A stretch of 64,000 nucleotides of DNA from an uncultured Bacteroidota bacterium (GTDB taxonomy: Bacteria; Bacteroidota; Bacteroidia; Bacteroidales; VadinHA17): positions 21,199 through 85,198 of the forward strand of contig CAIJYD010000002.1 in assembly GCA_903824785.1 (NCBI GenBank), given 5' to 3'. This document shows positions 8,575-17,758 of this stretch, piece after piece. Each line of letters opens with the position of its first letter. Within the stretch, counting starts at the first letter, position 1. Both the position numbers and the translations under genes were made by a program. A model generated the notes under the pieces. The model worked only from the letters and a program-made list of their open reading frames with translations. It ran no database searches and was not told the DNA's origin.

Positions 8575-10035
8575 ATGAGCACTTTTAATAAGCTGAATCC
8601 GGCACCTGTATGGGAATATTTCGAGGAGATATGCAGAATACCACGTATCTCTAAAAATGAAGAGAAGATAAGATTGTACCTTCTTGAATTTGCTGAAAAA
8701 AACAATCTTGAAGCTAAAGAAGATGCTGTTGGAAATATACTGATTACAAAACCACCTTTCCCGGGAATGGAGAACAGAAAAACAGTTGTGCTTCAAAGCC
8801 ATATGGATATGGTTGGAGAGAAAAATGCTGATTATGAGCATGACTGGGATAATGATCCGATAATACCTCTGAAAAAAGAAGGCTGGATAACGGCCAGAGG
8901 GACAACTCTTGGAGCAGACGATGGAATAGGTATTGCAGCTCAGATGGCCATTCTTACTGATAATAAACTTCAGTCAGGAAAAATAGAATGCCTTTTCACA
9001 GTTGATGAGGAAACAGGAATGACTGGAGTGATAAATCTCAAATCTGATTTTTTTACCGGAAAAACACTATTAAACCTTGATTCAGAGGACGAGGGAATAC
9101 TTTTTATCGGCTGTGCAGGTGGCATGGATACTGTTGGTACAATGAGCTATAATCCTGTTCCTGTTAAAAATGGATCTTCTGCCTATGAATTATCGGTTAC
9201 CGGTTTGCACGGCGGACATTCAGGTGATGAAATTCATAAAGGTTATGGAAACTCTGTGAAAATAATAACACGACTGATCAGCCATATTTCCGGCAAACAT
9301 AAAACATCCATTTCCGGTTTTGATGGAGGTAATCTGAGAAATGGCATACCACGGGAAGCTTTTGCAACAATTGTTATTGATGAAGAGGTTACCGTATCTG
9401 TCAGGAATCTGGCTGATGAGTTTTTCACAATTGTAAAAACTGAGCTCGGAAATCTGGAAAAAGAGTTAAATATTTCAGTAAAAAAAGCAGATCTTCCTTC
9501 TTTTGTCATGGATGAAGAGAATCAGAAAAAATTCCTCAATGCAATAACCTGCTGCCCTCATGGTGTTTTAGCCTGGTCAAAGGATATGGCAGACCTTGTT
9601 GAGACATCTACAAACCTTGCATCAGCCAAATTCAGTGAAAACAATACGATAAAGATTGTTACAACACAGAGGAGTTCAGTTGAATCATCAAAGCATGATG
9701 CCTGCCAAAGGGTTGAGTCGTGCCTTAAACTTGCCGGGGCAGAAGTTGTTCATTCTGACGGATATCCGGGTTGGAAACCGGATCTTGCATCAGCCATACT
9801 CGGAATTACCCGAAAATCATACCTTGGGTTATTTGGAAAAGAGCCAATGGTTAAAGCAATTCATGCCGGTCTGGAATGCGGCCTTATCGGTGAAAAGGTT
9901 AAAGATCTGGATATGATATCTTTTGGTCCAACCATTAGAGGAGCCCATACGCCCGAAGAGATGATTGAAACAGTCACTGTAGCAATGTTCTGGGAGCTGC
10001 TTATTGATGTAATCAGGAATATGCCGGCTAAATAG
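8575..10035 (+). CDS. pepD: Aminoacyl-histidine dipeptidase (beta-Ala-His dipeptidase, M20 family)
   Basis: A 486-residue cytosolic zinc dipeptidase of family M20C that cleaves Xaa-His and other dipeptides. Metal-ligand motifs are visible in order: LQSHMDMVGEKN (about residues 76-87), TTLGADDGIGIAAQMAIL (about 112-130), the FTVDEETGMTG catalytic Glu region, NLDSEDEG, and a late His in AIHAGLECG. GLHGGHSGDEIHKG marks the lid/dimerisation domain. Length matches the family. It stands alone and is convergent with the rubredoxin gene, seven bases before that stop codon. Confidence 0.96.
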   Translation: MSTFNKLNPAPVWEYFEEICRIPRISKNEEKIRLYLLEFAEKNNLEAKEDAVGNILITKPPFPGMENRKTVVLQSHMDMVGEKNADYEHDWDNDPIIPLKKEGWITARGTTLGADDGIGIAAQMAILTDNKLQSGKIECLFTVDEETGMTGVINLKSDFFTGKTLLNLDSEDEGILFIGCAGGMDTVGTMSYNPVPVKNGSSAYELSVTGLHGGHSGDEIHKGYGNSVKIITRLISHISGKHKTSISGFDGGNLRNGIPREAFATIVIDEEVTVSVRNLADEFFTIVKTELGNLEKELNISVKKADLPSFVMDEENQKKFLNAITCCPHGVLAWSKDMADLVETSTNLASAKFSENNTIKIVTTQRSSVESSKHDACQRVESCLKLAGAEVVHSDGYPGWKPDLASAILGITRKSYLGLFGKEPMVKAIHAGLECGLIGEKVKDLDMISFGPTIRGAHTPEEMIETVTVAMFWELLIDVIRNMPAK

Positions 10036-10041
10036 CAGAAG

Positions 10042-10203
10042 TTAATCGTATTCCAGGAACTCATCTTTCCCTGCTCCGCAAACCGGACAAATATAATCAT
10101 CAGGCAAATCGATGAAAGCAATTCCCGATTCAATTTCCGCAGACATATCTCCCCGCTCAGGGTCATAAACATATCCGCAGATAACACATTTGAATTTTTC
10201 CAT
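10042..10203 (-). CDS. Rubredoxin
   Basis: A small 53-residue gene, easily missed because of its size. The product contains two iron-binding knuckles, [14 protein letters not shown] (Cys6, Cys9) and [14 protein letters not shown] (Cys39, Cys42), the standard rubredoxin Fe(SCys)4 site, at normal length. Rubredoxin passes single electrons in anaerobes, often to rubrerythrin, superoxide reductase or oxygen reductases. It begins 11 bases after the citF stop on the same strand, so it probably forms the end of the citrate lyase operon. A rubrerythrin is encoded about 45 kb away in the same window and could be a partner. Confidence 0.95.
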   Translation of the reverse strand: MEKFKCVICGYVYDPERGDMSAEIESGIAFIDLPDDYICPVCGAGKDEFLEYD

Positions 10204-10214
10204 AATAACTATTC

Positions 10215-11771
10215 TCAGGATTTTATTTTTCTGATAACATCAATAACAGTTCCATCTACCCACTTTACAGCCGCAACAATATCCTCTTCAAATACCGGTT
10301 TTTGCGGTTTTCCGCAGATCTTTTCAGCTTCATCCTTCAGCTCCCCGATTGTTTTCAAGGGAAGTCCGCTACCTTTTACACTCTCAATAAGATCCTGCCG
10401 GAGCGGATTAATGGCAATTCCTCTTTCAGTTATGATAACATCAATAAGCTCACCCGGGCCACAAAGTGTTGTCACTTCATCAACAATGACCGGTATCCTG
10501 TCGCGGAACAGGGGGATTGGCAGTATAACATTCCGGGCATGCAGACAGTTCTGCCAGCCACCAATTCCATGCAGAAGATAACCGTCGGAATGAGTTACAA
10601 CATTTCCGTTGAAATTCAGGTCCACCTCAGTTGCTCCAAGTATCATAATATCCATCATACTTGTAAGGTTTCCTTTTGAATGGTAATTATATGCATTAAA
10701 AACAGAATATGGTATATGACCCGGATTATTATCAATTGACCTTACAGACTCAAGATCAAATGCCTGGGCATCGAGGATAAAATCCATCTGCCCATCCGTT
10801 AACATCTCAACCATATATTTTGTACTTCCTCCGAAACCGAATTTCGATTTCCATCCTTTATTTTTCATAATGCGGTGTACAAACACAGCGATAGCCAAAG
10901 ATGTTCCGCCAGCTCCGGCCTGCATCGTTACACCATTTTTCAGGATCCCCGATTTCTCAAGAAATGAAGCCGTCATCTCTGCGATCAGAAGCCGGTCAGG
11001 GCTGTTTGTTACACGGGTAGTCCCTGAAACAATTTTTTCGGGTACTCCTATCTTATCAACAACCACCACATAATCAACATAAATGCCTTCAATCTCCATC
11101 GGAAAACAGGGAAAATCTATGAGGTTATCTGTTACCACAATGACCTTACCTGCATACATTGAATCGGCTTTTGCATAACCTATTACTCCGCATGCTGACG
11201 TTCCGCCTGTACCTTTTGCATTTCCAAAGGAATCAGCAGTTGGAGCGGTAAGAACTGCTATATCAATCTTAACCTCTCCGTCCTGGATTGCCTGAACACG
11301 ACCACCGTGAGATCGCAGGACTGCAGTTCCCTTCATCCTTCCTTCAGAAACATACCTGCCCAAAGGTCCGTTCATGCTTCCCTCTATCCTGTTAATAGTC
11401 CCGTCGTTCAGATAACTGATAACAGGATCATTGCAGGGGAAAGAGGCAGAAGGAAACCATACCAGATCTTTCACCTTCATTTCTGAGGCCAGCTCAAATA
11501 CTTTATTGCTGACAAGATCCCCGTCCCTCAGATGATGATGTGTGGAGATTGTCATCCCGTCGCAAAGGCCACATTTACGAAGAGCTTCCGCCAGGGATGA
11601 TACTACCTTATTGCCATCGTCAGGATAGTCAGAGCAAGTTGGTATCGGAGGAGAATATTTTCTTCCGTCAGGCCTGTGATTCCCGACTCCTTTAAAAGGA
11701 ATAGCAGGCTGGCCGTTTATCTCAAGAGGAACAGGCCTGCCGGCAGCATTTATTACGGTTTTGACAGCCAT
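10215..11771 (-). CDS. citF: Citrate lyase alpha subunit (citrate:acetyl-ACP transferase)
   Basis: CitF transfers the acetyl group on the citrate lyase carrier protein to citrate, forming citryl-ACP. The 518-residue product (start at 11771, [15 protein letters not shown]; an upstream in-frame start would overlap citDE) is full length. It has the N-terminal segment [20 protein letters not shown], the [15 protein letters not shown] motif and a CoA-transferase-like fold with [12 protein letters not shown]. It follows the citDE gene after 17 bases and is followed by rubredoxin. No ligase (citC) or prosthetic-group genes (citX, citG) are in the window. Confidence 0.93.
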   Translation of the reverse strand: MAVKTVINAAGRPVPLEINGQPAIPFKGVGNHRPDGRKYSPPIPTCSDYPDDGNKVVSSLAEALRKCGLCDGMTISTHHHLRDGDLVSNKVFELASEMKVKDLVWFPSASFPCNDPVISYLNDGTINRIEGSMNGPLGRYVSEGRMKGTAVLRSHGGRVQAIQDGEVKIDIAVLTAPTADSFGNAKGTGGTSACGVIGYAKADSMYAGKVIVVTDNLIDFPCFPMEIEGIYVDYVVVVDKIGVPEKIVSGTTRVTNSPDRLLIAEMTASFLEKSGILKNGVTMQAGAGGTSLAIAVFVHRIMKNKGWKSKFGFGGSTKYMVEMLTDGQMDFILDAQAFDLESVRSIDNNPGHIPYSVFNAYNYHSKGNLTSMMDIMILGATEVDLNFNGNVVTHSDGYLLHGIGGWQNCLHARNVILPIPLFRDRIPVIVDEVTTLCGPGELIDVIITERGIAINPLRQDLIESVKGSGLPLKTIGELKDEAEKICGKPQKPVFEEDIVAAVKWVDGTVIDVIRKIKS

Positions 11772-11788
11772 ATCTTTCTTATAAATTC

Positions 11789-13018
11789 TTAAATAATTTC
11801 CGTTGTTAAATCCTCTTTCCATCCGGCAGGAATACGACCAAGACTTATTGCAAGAGTAATAGTTTTCTGAGCCCTGGCAACAACCGGGGGGTCGATCATT
11901 TTTGAGCCAAGTGCCACTACTCCCAGCCCTTGTTCCCGTGCTTTTTCAAATGCAAGAACTATCTTTTTCGACTTTTCTATTTCAGCTTCATCAGGTGCAA
12001 ATCCCTCCCGGATAACAGCGATCTGACGAGGATGAATACACCCCATGCCTTCAAAGCCCAGCGATTTTGAAGTTAAGACATTCTTCTTCAGCCCCTCCAT
12101 ATCGGCAACATCTGAAAACACTGAATCGATAGGTTGTATACCTGCCGCCTTTGCAGCAACGACAAGCCTGGTTCTGGCGTAAAACGATTCCATCCCCTCT
12201 GCTGTTCTGGGCACACCAAGGTCGGCAGTATAATCTTCCAGGCCCAGAGCCAGCGCCACAATATTCTCCGATGCCCTGGCAATGTCATAAGAGTTCTCTA
12301 CTCCGATGGCACTTTCAATTATAGGCATTAGGTAAATTATATTACCTGAATTGTGTTTTTTAAGAATGGATTTAATCTCGTTATCAACCAATTTAACATA
12401 ATCAGCACTTTCGCATTTTGGAATCAGAATGAGATTTGTATTATAAGGAACAACAAAATGAAGATCCGCCAGCCCCCTTTCGCCCTGATTTATCCTTACC
12501 ATTCTTTCAGCACCAAAGAAGTTTACCTGATGCAAGGCATTTCTTACCAGTATTCTGGCTTCATCCTTCTTCTCAGGTGCAACAGAATCTTCCAGGTCAA
12601 GAATAATACCATCGGCAGAATGCAATCCGGCATTGATCATAAGGCCGGGAGCATTACCGGGCAGGTAGAGACGTGTAAAACGAAACCGGTGACGGGTAGT
12701 GGAATAACAATTTTCACTGATGAACTCAGGCAGGAAATTGAGATTTGTGCTGATCAGTTTTTTTACTGCCGATTCGAGACGGGCAGCAATCACAAACGGA
12801 AGAGCACCTGAATCATTGATCTTTACCAGAGCATTTCTGACACCAAAGAATTCAAGAATCTCTTTAGTTAAACTTATTATTGAGTCGCCATAAAGGACTT
12901 TTACCTTCGAGATCAAATCAACAATTATTCCGCCTCCGGTCTTTAGCTCAAGACAAATCTCGCAATCGGATCTGACTTTTGGACCGGAATTGCCCGTAAA
13001 AGCTATAGTCCCTTTCAT
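11789..13018 (-). CDS. citE: Fused citrate lyase acyl-carrier protein (CitD) and beta subunit (CitE, citryl-ACP lyase)
   Basis: The 409-residue protein has two parts. Residues about 1-95 align with CitD: KVLYGDSIISLTKEIL, a NALVKINDSGALPFVIAARL segment, and a Ser17-Asp18 near the N-terminus where free CitD carries the dephospho-CoA-derived prosthetic group. Residues about 110-400 are a CitE/HpcH aldolase: RLYLPGNAPGLM, ADGIILDLEDSVAPEKK, LMPIIESAIGVEN, ALGLEDYTADLG and GCIHPRQIAVI. In well-studied citrate lyases CitD is a separate protein of roughly 95-100 residues. Here one polypeptide should supply both. A related substrate such as citramalate is possible. The next gene upstream is methylmalonyl-CoA epimerase, 31 bases away. 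Confidence 0.9.
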   Translation of the reverse strand: MKGTIAFTGNSGPKVRSDCEICLELKTGGGIIVDLISKVKVLYGDSIISLTKEILEFFGVRNALVKINDSGALPFVIAARLESAVKKLISTNLNFLPEFISENCYSTTRHRFRFTRLYLPGNAPGLMINAGLHSADGIILDLEDSVAPEKKDEARILVRNALHQVNFFGAERMVRINQGERGLADLHFVVPYNTNLILIPKCESADYVKLVDNEIKSILKKHNSGNIIYLMPIIESAIGVENSYDIARASENIVALALGLEDYTADLGVPRTAEGMESFYARTRLVVAAKAAGIQPIDSVFSDVADMEGLKKNVLTSKSLGFEGMGCIHPRQIAVIREGFAPDEAEIEKSKKIVLAFEKAREQGLGVVALGSKMIDPPVVARAQKTITLAISLGRIPAGWKEDLTTEII

Positions 13019-13049
13019 CTTAATTTATGTTTGGTTTAGCAGTACAAAC

Positions 13050-13460
13050 CTATTTATTTCTGTTTTCACAAATCTCAATAAGCACTCCGGAGGCAGATTT
13101 CGGATGCAAAAAAGCAATATCAAGACCTTCCGCACCTTTTCGGGGTTTGGAATCAATCAGTTTCACCCCCATATCTGCGGCATGAACCAGTTGCTCTTCA
13201 ATATTTTCCACCGCAAAAGCAATATGATGAATTCCTTCGCCTTTTTTCTCAATGAATTTTCCAACAGGACCGTCCGGATCAGTTGATTCAAGCAACTCTA
13301 TTTTTGTTTGTCCAACCATGAAAAAAGCTGTCCGTACCTTCTGCTCTGCTACCTCTTCAATATTATAGCATTTCAGGCCAAAAACTTTTTCATAGAAACC
13401 TATTGCTTCATCAAGGTTACTTACAGCAATTCCAATATGTTCAATATGTGATGGTTTCAT
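13050..13460 (-). CDS. mce: Methylmalonyl-CoA epimerase
   Basis: A 136-residue vicinal-oxygen-chelate protein that interconverts (R)- and (S)-methylmalonyl-CoA between methylmalonyl-CoA mutase and the decarboxylase/carboxylase. Visible features are HIEHIGIAVSNLDEAIGFYE at the N-terminus (metal-ligand His), LLESTDPDGPVGKFIEKKGE, GIHHIAFAVENIEEQ and the C-terminal GVLIEICEN with its Glu ligand. ATG at 13460 is chosen over a TTG nine bases upstream. Unlike many Bacteroidota loci, no decarboxylase subunit follows; the citrate lyase genes do. Confidence 0.93.
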   Translation of the reverse strand: MKPSHIEHIGIAVSNLDEAIGFYEKVFGLKCYNIEEVAEQKVRTAFFMVGQTKIELLESTDPDGPVGKFIEKKGEGIHHIAFAVENIEEQLVHAADMGVKLIDSKPRKGAEGLDIAFLHPKSASGVLIEICENRNK

Positions 13461-13583
13461 CAATATCAATATCAGTTTAAATTATTATAACAAATTTAGT
13501 TTATTGCCTGAATCTTCAGGAGACAAATATCATGTTTTTATGATTTTTCCTCCAGTATCAGGAATCAGATGAGGAAATTCTTA

Positions 13584-15143
13584 TCAGAAAGGGAATTCAA
13601 CAGGTGTTTTTATTTCAGATTCTACATTAACCGGTTTTTTAGCAGCCACATGTACCGCATTCCCATCCACAAATATTGCTTTATAAGGAACTGTAGGACA
13701 TGAATACTCGCAATGGCCGCAGCCGATACAGATATCCTGTGTAACTTCCGGAATCACGAGGTTCCCTTCATAAGGAATCATGTGAACTGCTTTTGTAGGA
13801 CAACTTTCAGAACAGGCACCACAGGCTGTTTTTTCAGTTTTTACAATACAGTTATCTTTTATAAAAATAGCCTTTCCGAGCTGGGTAAGCTTTTTAGCCT
13901 CAAGCACCAGCGGGTGTAATGCATAAGTTGGACAAATCTCGGTACAGATAGTACAGTTATAGGTGCAGAAACTTTTATGATAATCCATAACCGGTTGCAT
14001 CATACCTGAAATTCCATATTGTTTGAATGCCGGTTTCAGAACACCGTTTGGGCAGGCACTTATGCAGAGGGAGCAGGCAGTACAGTTTTTATTAAACTCT
14101 TCGATCCCTGTTCCTCCCGGAGGGCATACCGGTAAAGTCCTGTTTTCTTTCACTGTTGAGTCCTTCTTGGGCTTAGGGGCGATCTTCTCCTGACCGTTTG
14201 TTACATTGGAGATCCCCAGCAGTGCCAGCATCGATCCTGCAATTACTTTTCTCTTATTCTCATCCGTTTTATGAACACTCTTTTTCAGTCGGACAATGCC
14301 ATAAGAGAGTGCTTTCTGCTGACATACATTCAAACAATTAAAACACTCCACACATCTGGTAACATCCACATCGTGCTTAAGAAAGTCGATGCAGGATGAT
14401 TTGCAACCAAGAGAGCATCTCCCGCATCTTGTACAGGCAGTTTCATCAAACCTTATTCTAAGAATTGAAATTTTGGAAAGTAGTCCGAGGAGTGTCCCGA
14501 GAGGGCATACCATATTGCAATAGAGCCTGCCTTTTGTTAATGAAAGTGTTCCTACAAGAAGGAAAAATGCAACAGGAATAGCATATGCAATTAATGAGAA
14601 ACCAACAACCGGAACATTGCTAAGTGTATAAACATCAAACCGGCCAAGTATTCCGGCTAAAAAATTATTTATTACCAATGCTCCCGGCCTGGCAAAATAG
14701 GTCATAAACCGCCCGAAAATACTATAAGGATCCAGAAGGATAATCATATAAGTACCCCAGGTCATGGTTACAATAAGAGTTATTGCAAGGAGAGAATATC
14801 TTAAAACTGTAAATGGTCTCTTAAAGCCATACCGTCTGAATTTTCTCCTGAGCCTCCCGCCAATACGACTGAAAAGATCCTGTCCGATTCCAAGGGGGCA
14901 AAAGAAAGAACAGTAAGTACGACCGGTAAGTAAGGTAAGAACAAGGACCACAAGAAAACCTGCGGCCGCAAATACTCTGAGATCAATGAATTTGATTGCC
15001 GAAGGAACAAATTGCAGAAACAGAATTATGTTGAAATATTCAGTTGGAATAAGAGATTTGAAATCTACAAAGACCAGGAAAAAACAGATAAAAAAAAGTG
15101 TTGAAAATACTATTCGGATTCTTCTAAGTACAGGTGACCTCAT
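13584..15143 (-). CDS. Membrane-bound polyferredoxin (NapH/CcoG-like 4Fe-4S protein)
   Basis: The 519-residue protein starts with several membrane helices (about residues 8-28, 35-50, 55-72, 108-130 and 170-200). Between and after them lie two CxxxCP motifs of the NapH type (TYCSFFCPLG and LYCNMVCPLG). Then come six cysteine clusters of ferredoxin type: CTRCGRCSLGC, CVECFNCLNVC, CTACSLCISAC, CTYNCTICTEIC, CGACSESC and CIGCGHCEYSC. It should carry several [4Fe-4S] clusters and move electrons across or along the membrane. A hydrophobic stretch near residue 300 separates two ferredoxin blocks. It starts six bases after the DUF362 gene, so the two are almost certainly co-transcribed. The electron donor and acceptor are not evident. 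Confidence 0.88.
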   Translation of the reverse strand: MRSPVLRRIRIVFSTLFFICFFLVFVDFKSLIPTEYFNIILFLQFVPSAIKFIDLRVFAAAGFLVVLVLTLLTGRTYCSFFCPLGIGQDLFSRIGGRLRRKFRRYGFKRPFTVLRYSLLAITLIVTMTWGTYMIILLDPYSIFGRFMTYFARPGALVINNFLAGILGRFDVYTLSNVPVVGFSLIAYAIPVAFFLLVGTLSLTKGRLYCNMVCPLGTLLGLLSKISILRIRFDETACTRCGRCSLGCKSSCIDFLKHDVDVTRCVECFNCLNVCQQKALSYGIVRLKKSVHKTDENKRKVIAGSMLALLGISNVTNGQEKIAPKPKKDSTVKENRTLPVCPPGGTGIEEFNKNCTACSLCISACPNGVLKPAFKQYGISGMMQPVMDYHKSFCTYNCTICTEICPTYALHPLVLEAKKLTQLGKAIFIKDNCIVKTEKTACGACSESCPTKAVHMIPYEGNLVIPEVTQDICIGCGHCEYSCPTVPYKAIFVDGNAVHVAAKKPVNVESEIKTPVEFPF

Positions 15144-15149
15144 CAGGTA

Positions 15150-16070
15150 TTACATTTTAATTCTTTTAATATTCAGGGAATCCAGATTCATGTTTCCAAG
15201 GCCCATTTTATGAGCTATCGGAATATATTCGATCTTTTCCACGGCAACGCCAAGCATTTTTGCTCCTGCAGCATCTCCGGCAACCCAGTCGGTTGTGAGT
15301 ATCTGTGACTTCATTAAAACTACATCCTCTTTTGAAACTCCCTGAGGGCCATGTTTTACCATAACATTGTAACAATCAATGACATTAAGTGCGGGCTTCC
15401 TTTCATACAAAGCAAAATCAGCGATGCACTGGTTAAGATTATTAGAATGCCAGTAGCCTCTGTTCCAGACCAGCCCCATAGTATTTTTAAGACAGCAGGT
15501 CATTCGCGTTGATTCATGATTTTTAAGCACCGGGACATTTATAAATACATCTGTCTCAAGAAGAAGCTGATGAACTTTGGCACTCTGGAGCCTTACTCCT
15601 CCCGGGATCTCTATCTGCTGATAATAACTTTCAGAATTGCCAGGTACTACTTTTGCTCCTGCTGATTTGGCAGCCCTCTCAATTCCTGAGTTTTTATAAC
15701 AATTTACCCAGTTATCAAGACTATGGTCAAAAACATATACCTCTTTTGCACCCGCTTTAAAACAATGTTCAATAATTCTTTTTACAAGAAGGGGATTGGT
15801 ATTTGCAGCCATTTCAGGTATTACATCCCAACCCATATTGGGCTTTATCAGTACTTTTTGTCCTTTTTTTACAAAAGCACCCATGCCACCAAGCTCCTGA
15901 ATTCCGAGGTCGAACATTGCATCAGGGTTACCCCCCATTACAGCAACCAAATCGTATTTGGCCGATAGAGGAGTTGATGCCCAGAGCTTATCATATCCAC
16001 CAAGACTCAAGGCTGCTCCCGCTGCTACACCTGCACCAACTGATGTTTTAAAAAAATCTCTTCTTTTCAT
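15150..16070 (-). CDS. DUF362-domain protein with Tat signal
   Basis: The 306-residue protein opens with a twin-arginine-type signal (MKRRDFFKTSVGAGVAAGAA), so it is probably exported folded, as for metal- or cofactor-bearing proteins. The rest is a DUF362 domain: KVLIKPNMGWD, NTNPLLVKRIIEHCFKAGAK, VFINVPVLKNHESTRMTCCL and KNTMGLVWNRG. DUF362 proteins often occur with or fused to ferredoxin domains, and this gene sits six bases upstream of the polyferredoxin gene. Biochemical function is not established. A role as a redox partner or substrate-binding subunit of an iron-sulfur system is inference. Confidence 0.85.
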   Translation of the reverse strand: MKRRDFFKTSVGAGVAAGAALSLGGYDKLWASTPLSAKYDLVAVMGGNPDAMFDLGIQELGGMGAFVKKGQKVLIKPNMGWDVIPEMAANTNPLLVKRIIEHCFKAGAKEVYVFDHSLDNWVNCYKNSGIERAAKSAGAKVVPGNSESYYQQIEIPGGVRLQSAKVHQLLLETDVFINVPVLKNHESTRMTCCLKNTMGLVWNRGYWHSNNLNQCIADFALYERKPALNVIDCYNVMVKHGPQGVSKEDVVLMKSQILTTDWVAGDAAGAKMLGVAVEKIEYIPIAHKMGLGNMNLDSLNIKRIKM

Positions 16071-16547
16071 TTCCTTATAGTGCTTGCTTATTTATTAAAT
16101 TATGCAATAAGTGCGGAAAATTAATATTTTTTTTTAATTATCTGTTGAGTATTGAAAGAACTCCGCCGGCAGTAAGGGTTTAAACCCGGCTATTTAAGTG
16201 CGAAGAGTACCTAAATTATTCCTTTCAAAAGCTTTTCGCAAATACTTTTAGTCAAATAACTTGTCTGTTAAAAGATATGATAATCAACATTATACAATAA
16301 TAATACTACTAATAAAAAGAAATATCCATTTGGTTTATCAGAGTTGTCACGAGCTATAGTCAGAAAATAAAAGCTTTTGAGTGCTTCACAATTTTTAACA
16401 TTTTTTATATATGACAGGAAGTGGCAACCTGAGTTAAATAGTATATTAGCAACCGGTAATCAGGTGGTTCGGGTTTCATTAAAACAGCTGAACATTAGTA
16501 TTCCTGAATTGTTTTAAATATTAATACAACCTCATTAAACTTAAATT
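16071..16547. other. 477-base divergent intergenic region between DUF362 and larC
   Basis: This AT-rich gap holds promoters for both directions, but I find no convincing TAnnTTTG box with a partner -33 element. The one striking element is a GC-rich perfect palindrome, GGGTTTAAACCC (16176-16187), inside GCCGG...CCGGC flanks (16165-16190). A TTGAAAG (16152-16158) also pairs with CTTTCAA (16222-16228). No coding potential or tRNA-like fold is seen. Confidence 0.6.
16165..16190. promoter_or_regulatory. Palindromic element, possible operator
   Basis: The 12-base perfect palindrome GGGTTTAAACCC at 16176-16187 is framed by GCCGG (16165-16169) and CCGGC (16186-16190), which could form an alternative hairpin. 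It lies between the DUF362 gene and the lar genes. A dimeric regulator site is one reading. No T-tract follows on either strand, so it is not a terminator. Confidence 0.35.
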
Positions 16548-17720
16548 ATGAAAATTATATATTACGATTGTTTTTCCGGAATTAGTGGAGATATGAATCT
16601 GGGCGCTATGATCGATCTGGGCGTTGATAAAAAATATCTTACTGATGAACTTGATAAGCTTAACCTCAAAGGGTGGGAACTTATTGCGGTAAAGGATCAG
16701 CGGCATGGAATAAGCGGAATAAAAGTTACTGTCAAGCAGACGCGGCATGAGCATGCCCACAGACACCTTTCAGACATTGAAAAGATTGTAAATAATTCAA
16801 CTCTCGACAATAAAACGAAGGAATTAAGCATGAAAATCTTCATGAAGATTGCGGTTGCGGAAGCCCTGGTACATGGGATCTCGATCGACCGTGTTCATTT
16901 TCATGAAGTTGGCGCCATCGATTCAATTATTGATGTTGTAGGCGCTGCCATATGCTATAATAAACTGAATGTTGACGGCGTACATGTGTCAACTGTAGAG
17001 CTCGGAAGCGGGTTTGTAAAATGCGACCATGGGAAACTACCAGTTCCTGCACCTGCAACTGTTGAGATAATTAAAGGTATTCCTGTAAAAAAAGGAGGCG
17101 TGGACTTTGAAGCTATAACCCCGACAGGAGCTGCAATCCTGGCCGCTCTGGGAACTGATTTCAGTCCTGATCTCCGCATTAAAATAGAAAAAACAGCTTA
17201 CGGTGTAGGTCAGAAAGATCCTCACGATGTGCCTAACCTGTTAAGAGTATTCCTCGGTGAAACTGTTTCAGATTCAGATTCAGGTCACGATGCGCTTCTG
17301 CTTGAATGTAACATCGATGATATGAATCCAGAGTTTTTCGAATATATATCCGACAGACTTTTCAAGGCAGGCGCATCTGATGTCTTCTATTCAAATATTA
17401 TGATGAAAAAGGGAAGACCCGGGATTATGCTCAGTGTTATCTGCGAAAATGAACTGGCTGATGTTGTAAAAAACATTATTTTTTCTGAGTCCACTTCACT
17501 AGGCATCAGAACATTCCCTTTCAGGAAGGATACTCTGGTGCGAAAATTCGAAACCCTTAAAACTGTTTATGGAGATGTTACCGTTAAAAGGTCATTTCAT
17601 AAAGAGAAAGAGGTTTCGTGCAAACCCGAATATGACCAGTGCAGGCAGATAGCAGCAGAAAAAGGAATTCCTGTAAAAGAGGTGTATAATAATATAATGG
17701 CATCAATCATTAATCACTGA
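16548..17720 (+). CDS. larC: Nickel-pincer cofactor biosynthesis protein LarC (nickel insertion)
   Basis: LarC inserts nickel into the pyridinium-3,5-bisthiocarboxylic acid mononucleotide made by LarB and LarE, in a CTP-dependent reaction, giving the cofactor of lactate racemase-type enzymes. The 390-residue product is intact in one frame. This contrasts with the Lactobacillus plantarum gene, which needs a ribosomal frameshift. Family landmarks are YYDCFSGISGDMNLGAMIDL at the N-terminus, RVHFHEVGAIDSIIDVVGAA (about 112-131), a TPTGAAILAAL stretch and LLLECNIDDMNPEFFEYISD. A histidine-rich loop (RHEHAHRHL, about 65-73) may bind nickel. It is first of a larC-larE-larB run. Confidence 0.96.
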   Translation: MKIIYYDCFSGISGDMNLGAMIDLGVDKKYLTDELDKLNLKGWELIAVKDQRHGISGIKVTVKQTRHEHAHRHLSDIEKIVNNSTLDNKTKELSMKIFMKIAVAEALVHGISIDRVHFHEVGAIDSIIDVVGAAICYNKLNVDGVHVSTVELGSGFVKCDHGKLPVPAPATVEIIKGIPVKKGGVDFEAITPTGAAILAALGTDFSPDLRIKIEKTAYGVGQKDPHDVPNLLRVFLGETVSDSDSGHDALLLECNIDDMNPEFFEYISDRLFKAGASDVFYSNIMMKKGRPGIMLSVICENELADVVKNIIFSESTSLGIRTFPFRKDTLVRKFETLKTVYGDVTVKRSFHKEKEVSCKPEYDQCRQIAAEKGIPVKEVYNNIMASIINH

Positions 17721-17758
17721 GATAAACTTAAAAAAGGTATAAAAACAATAACAATCAG

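Noticed and set aside
11780..11822. Longer citF start overlapping citDE
   Set aside because: The extra 17 residues do not match the family. The ATG at 11771 leads directly into the conserved N-terminus.
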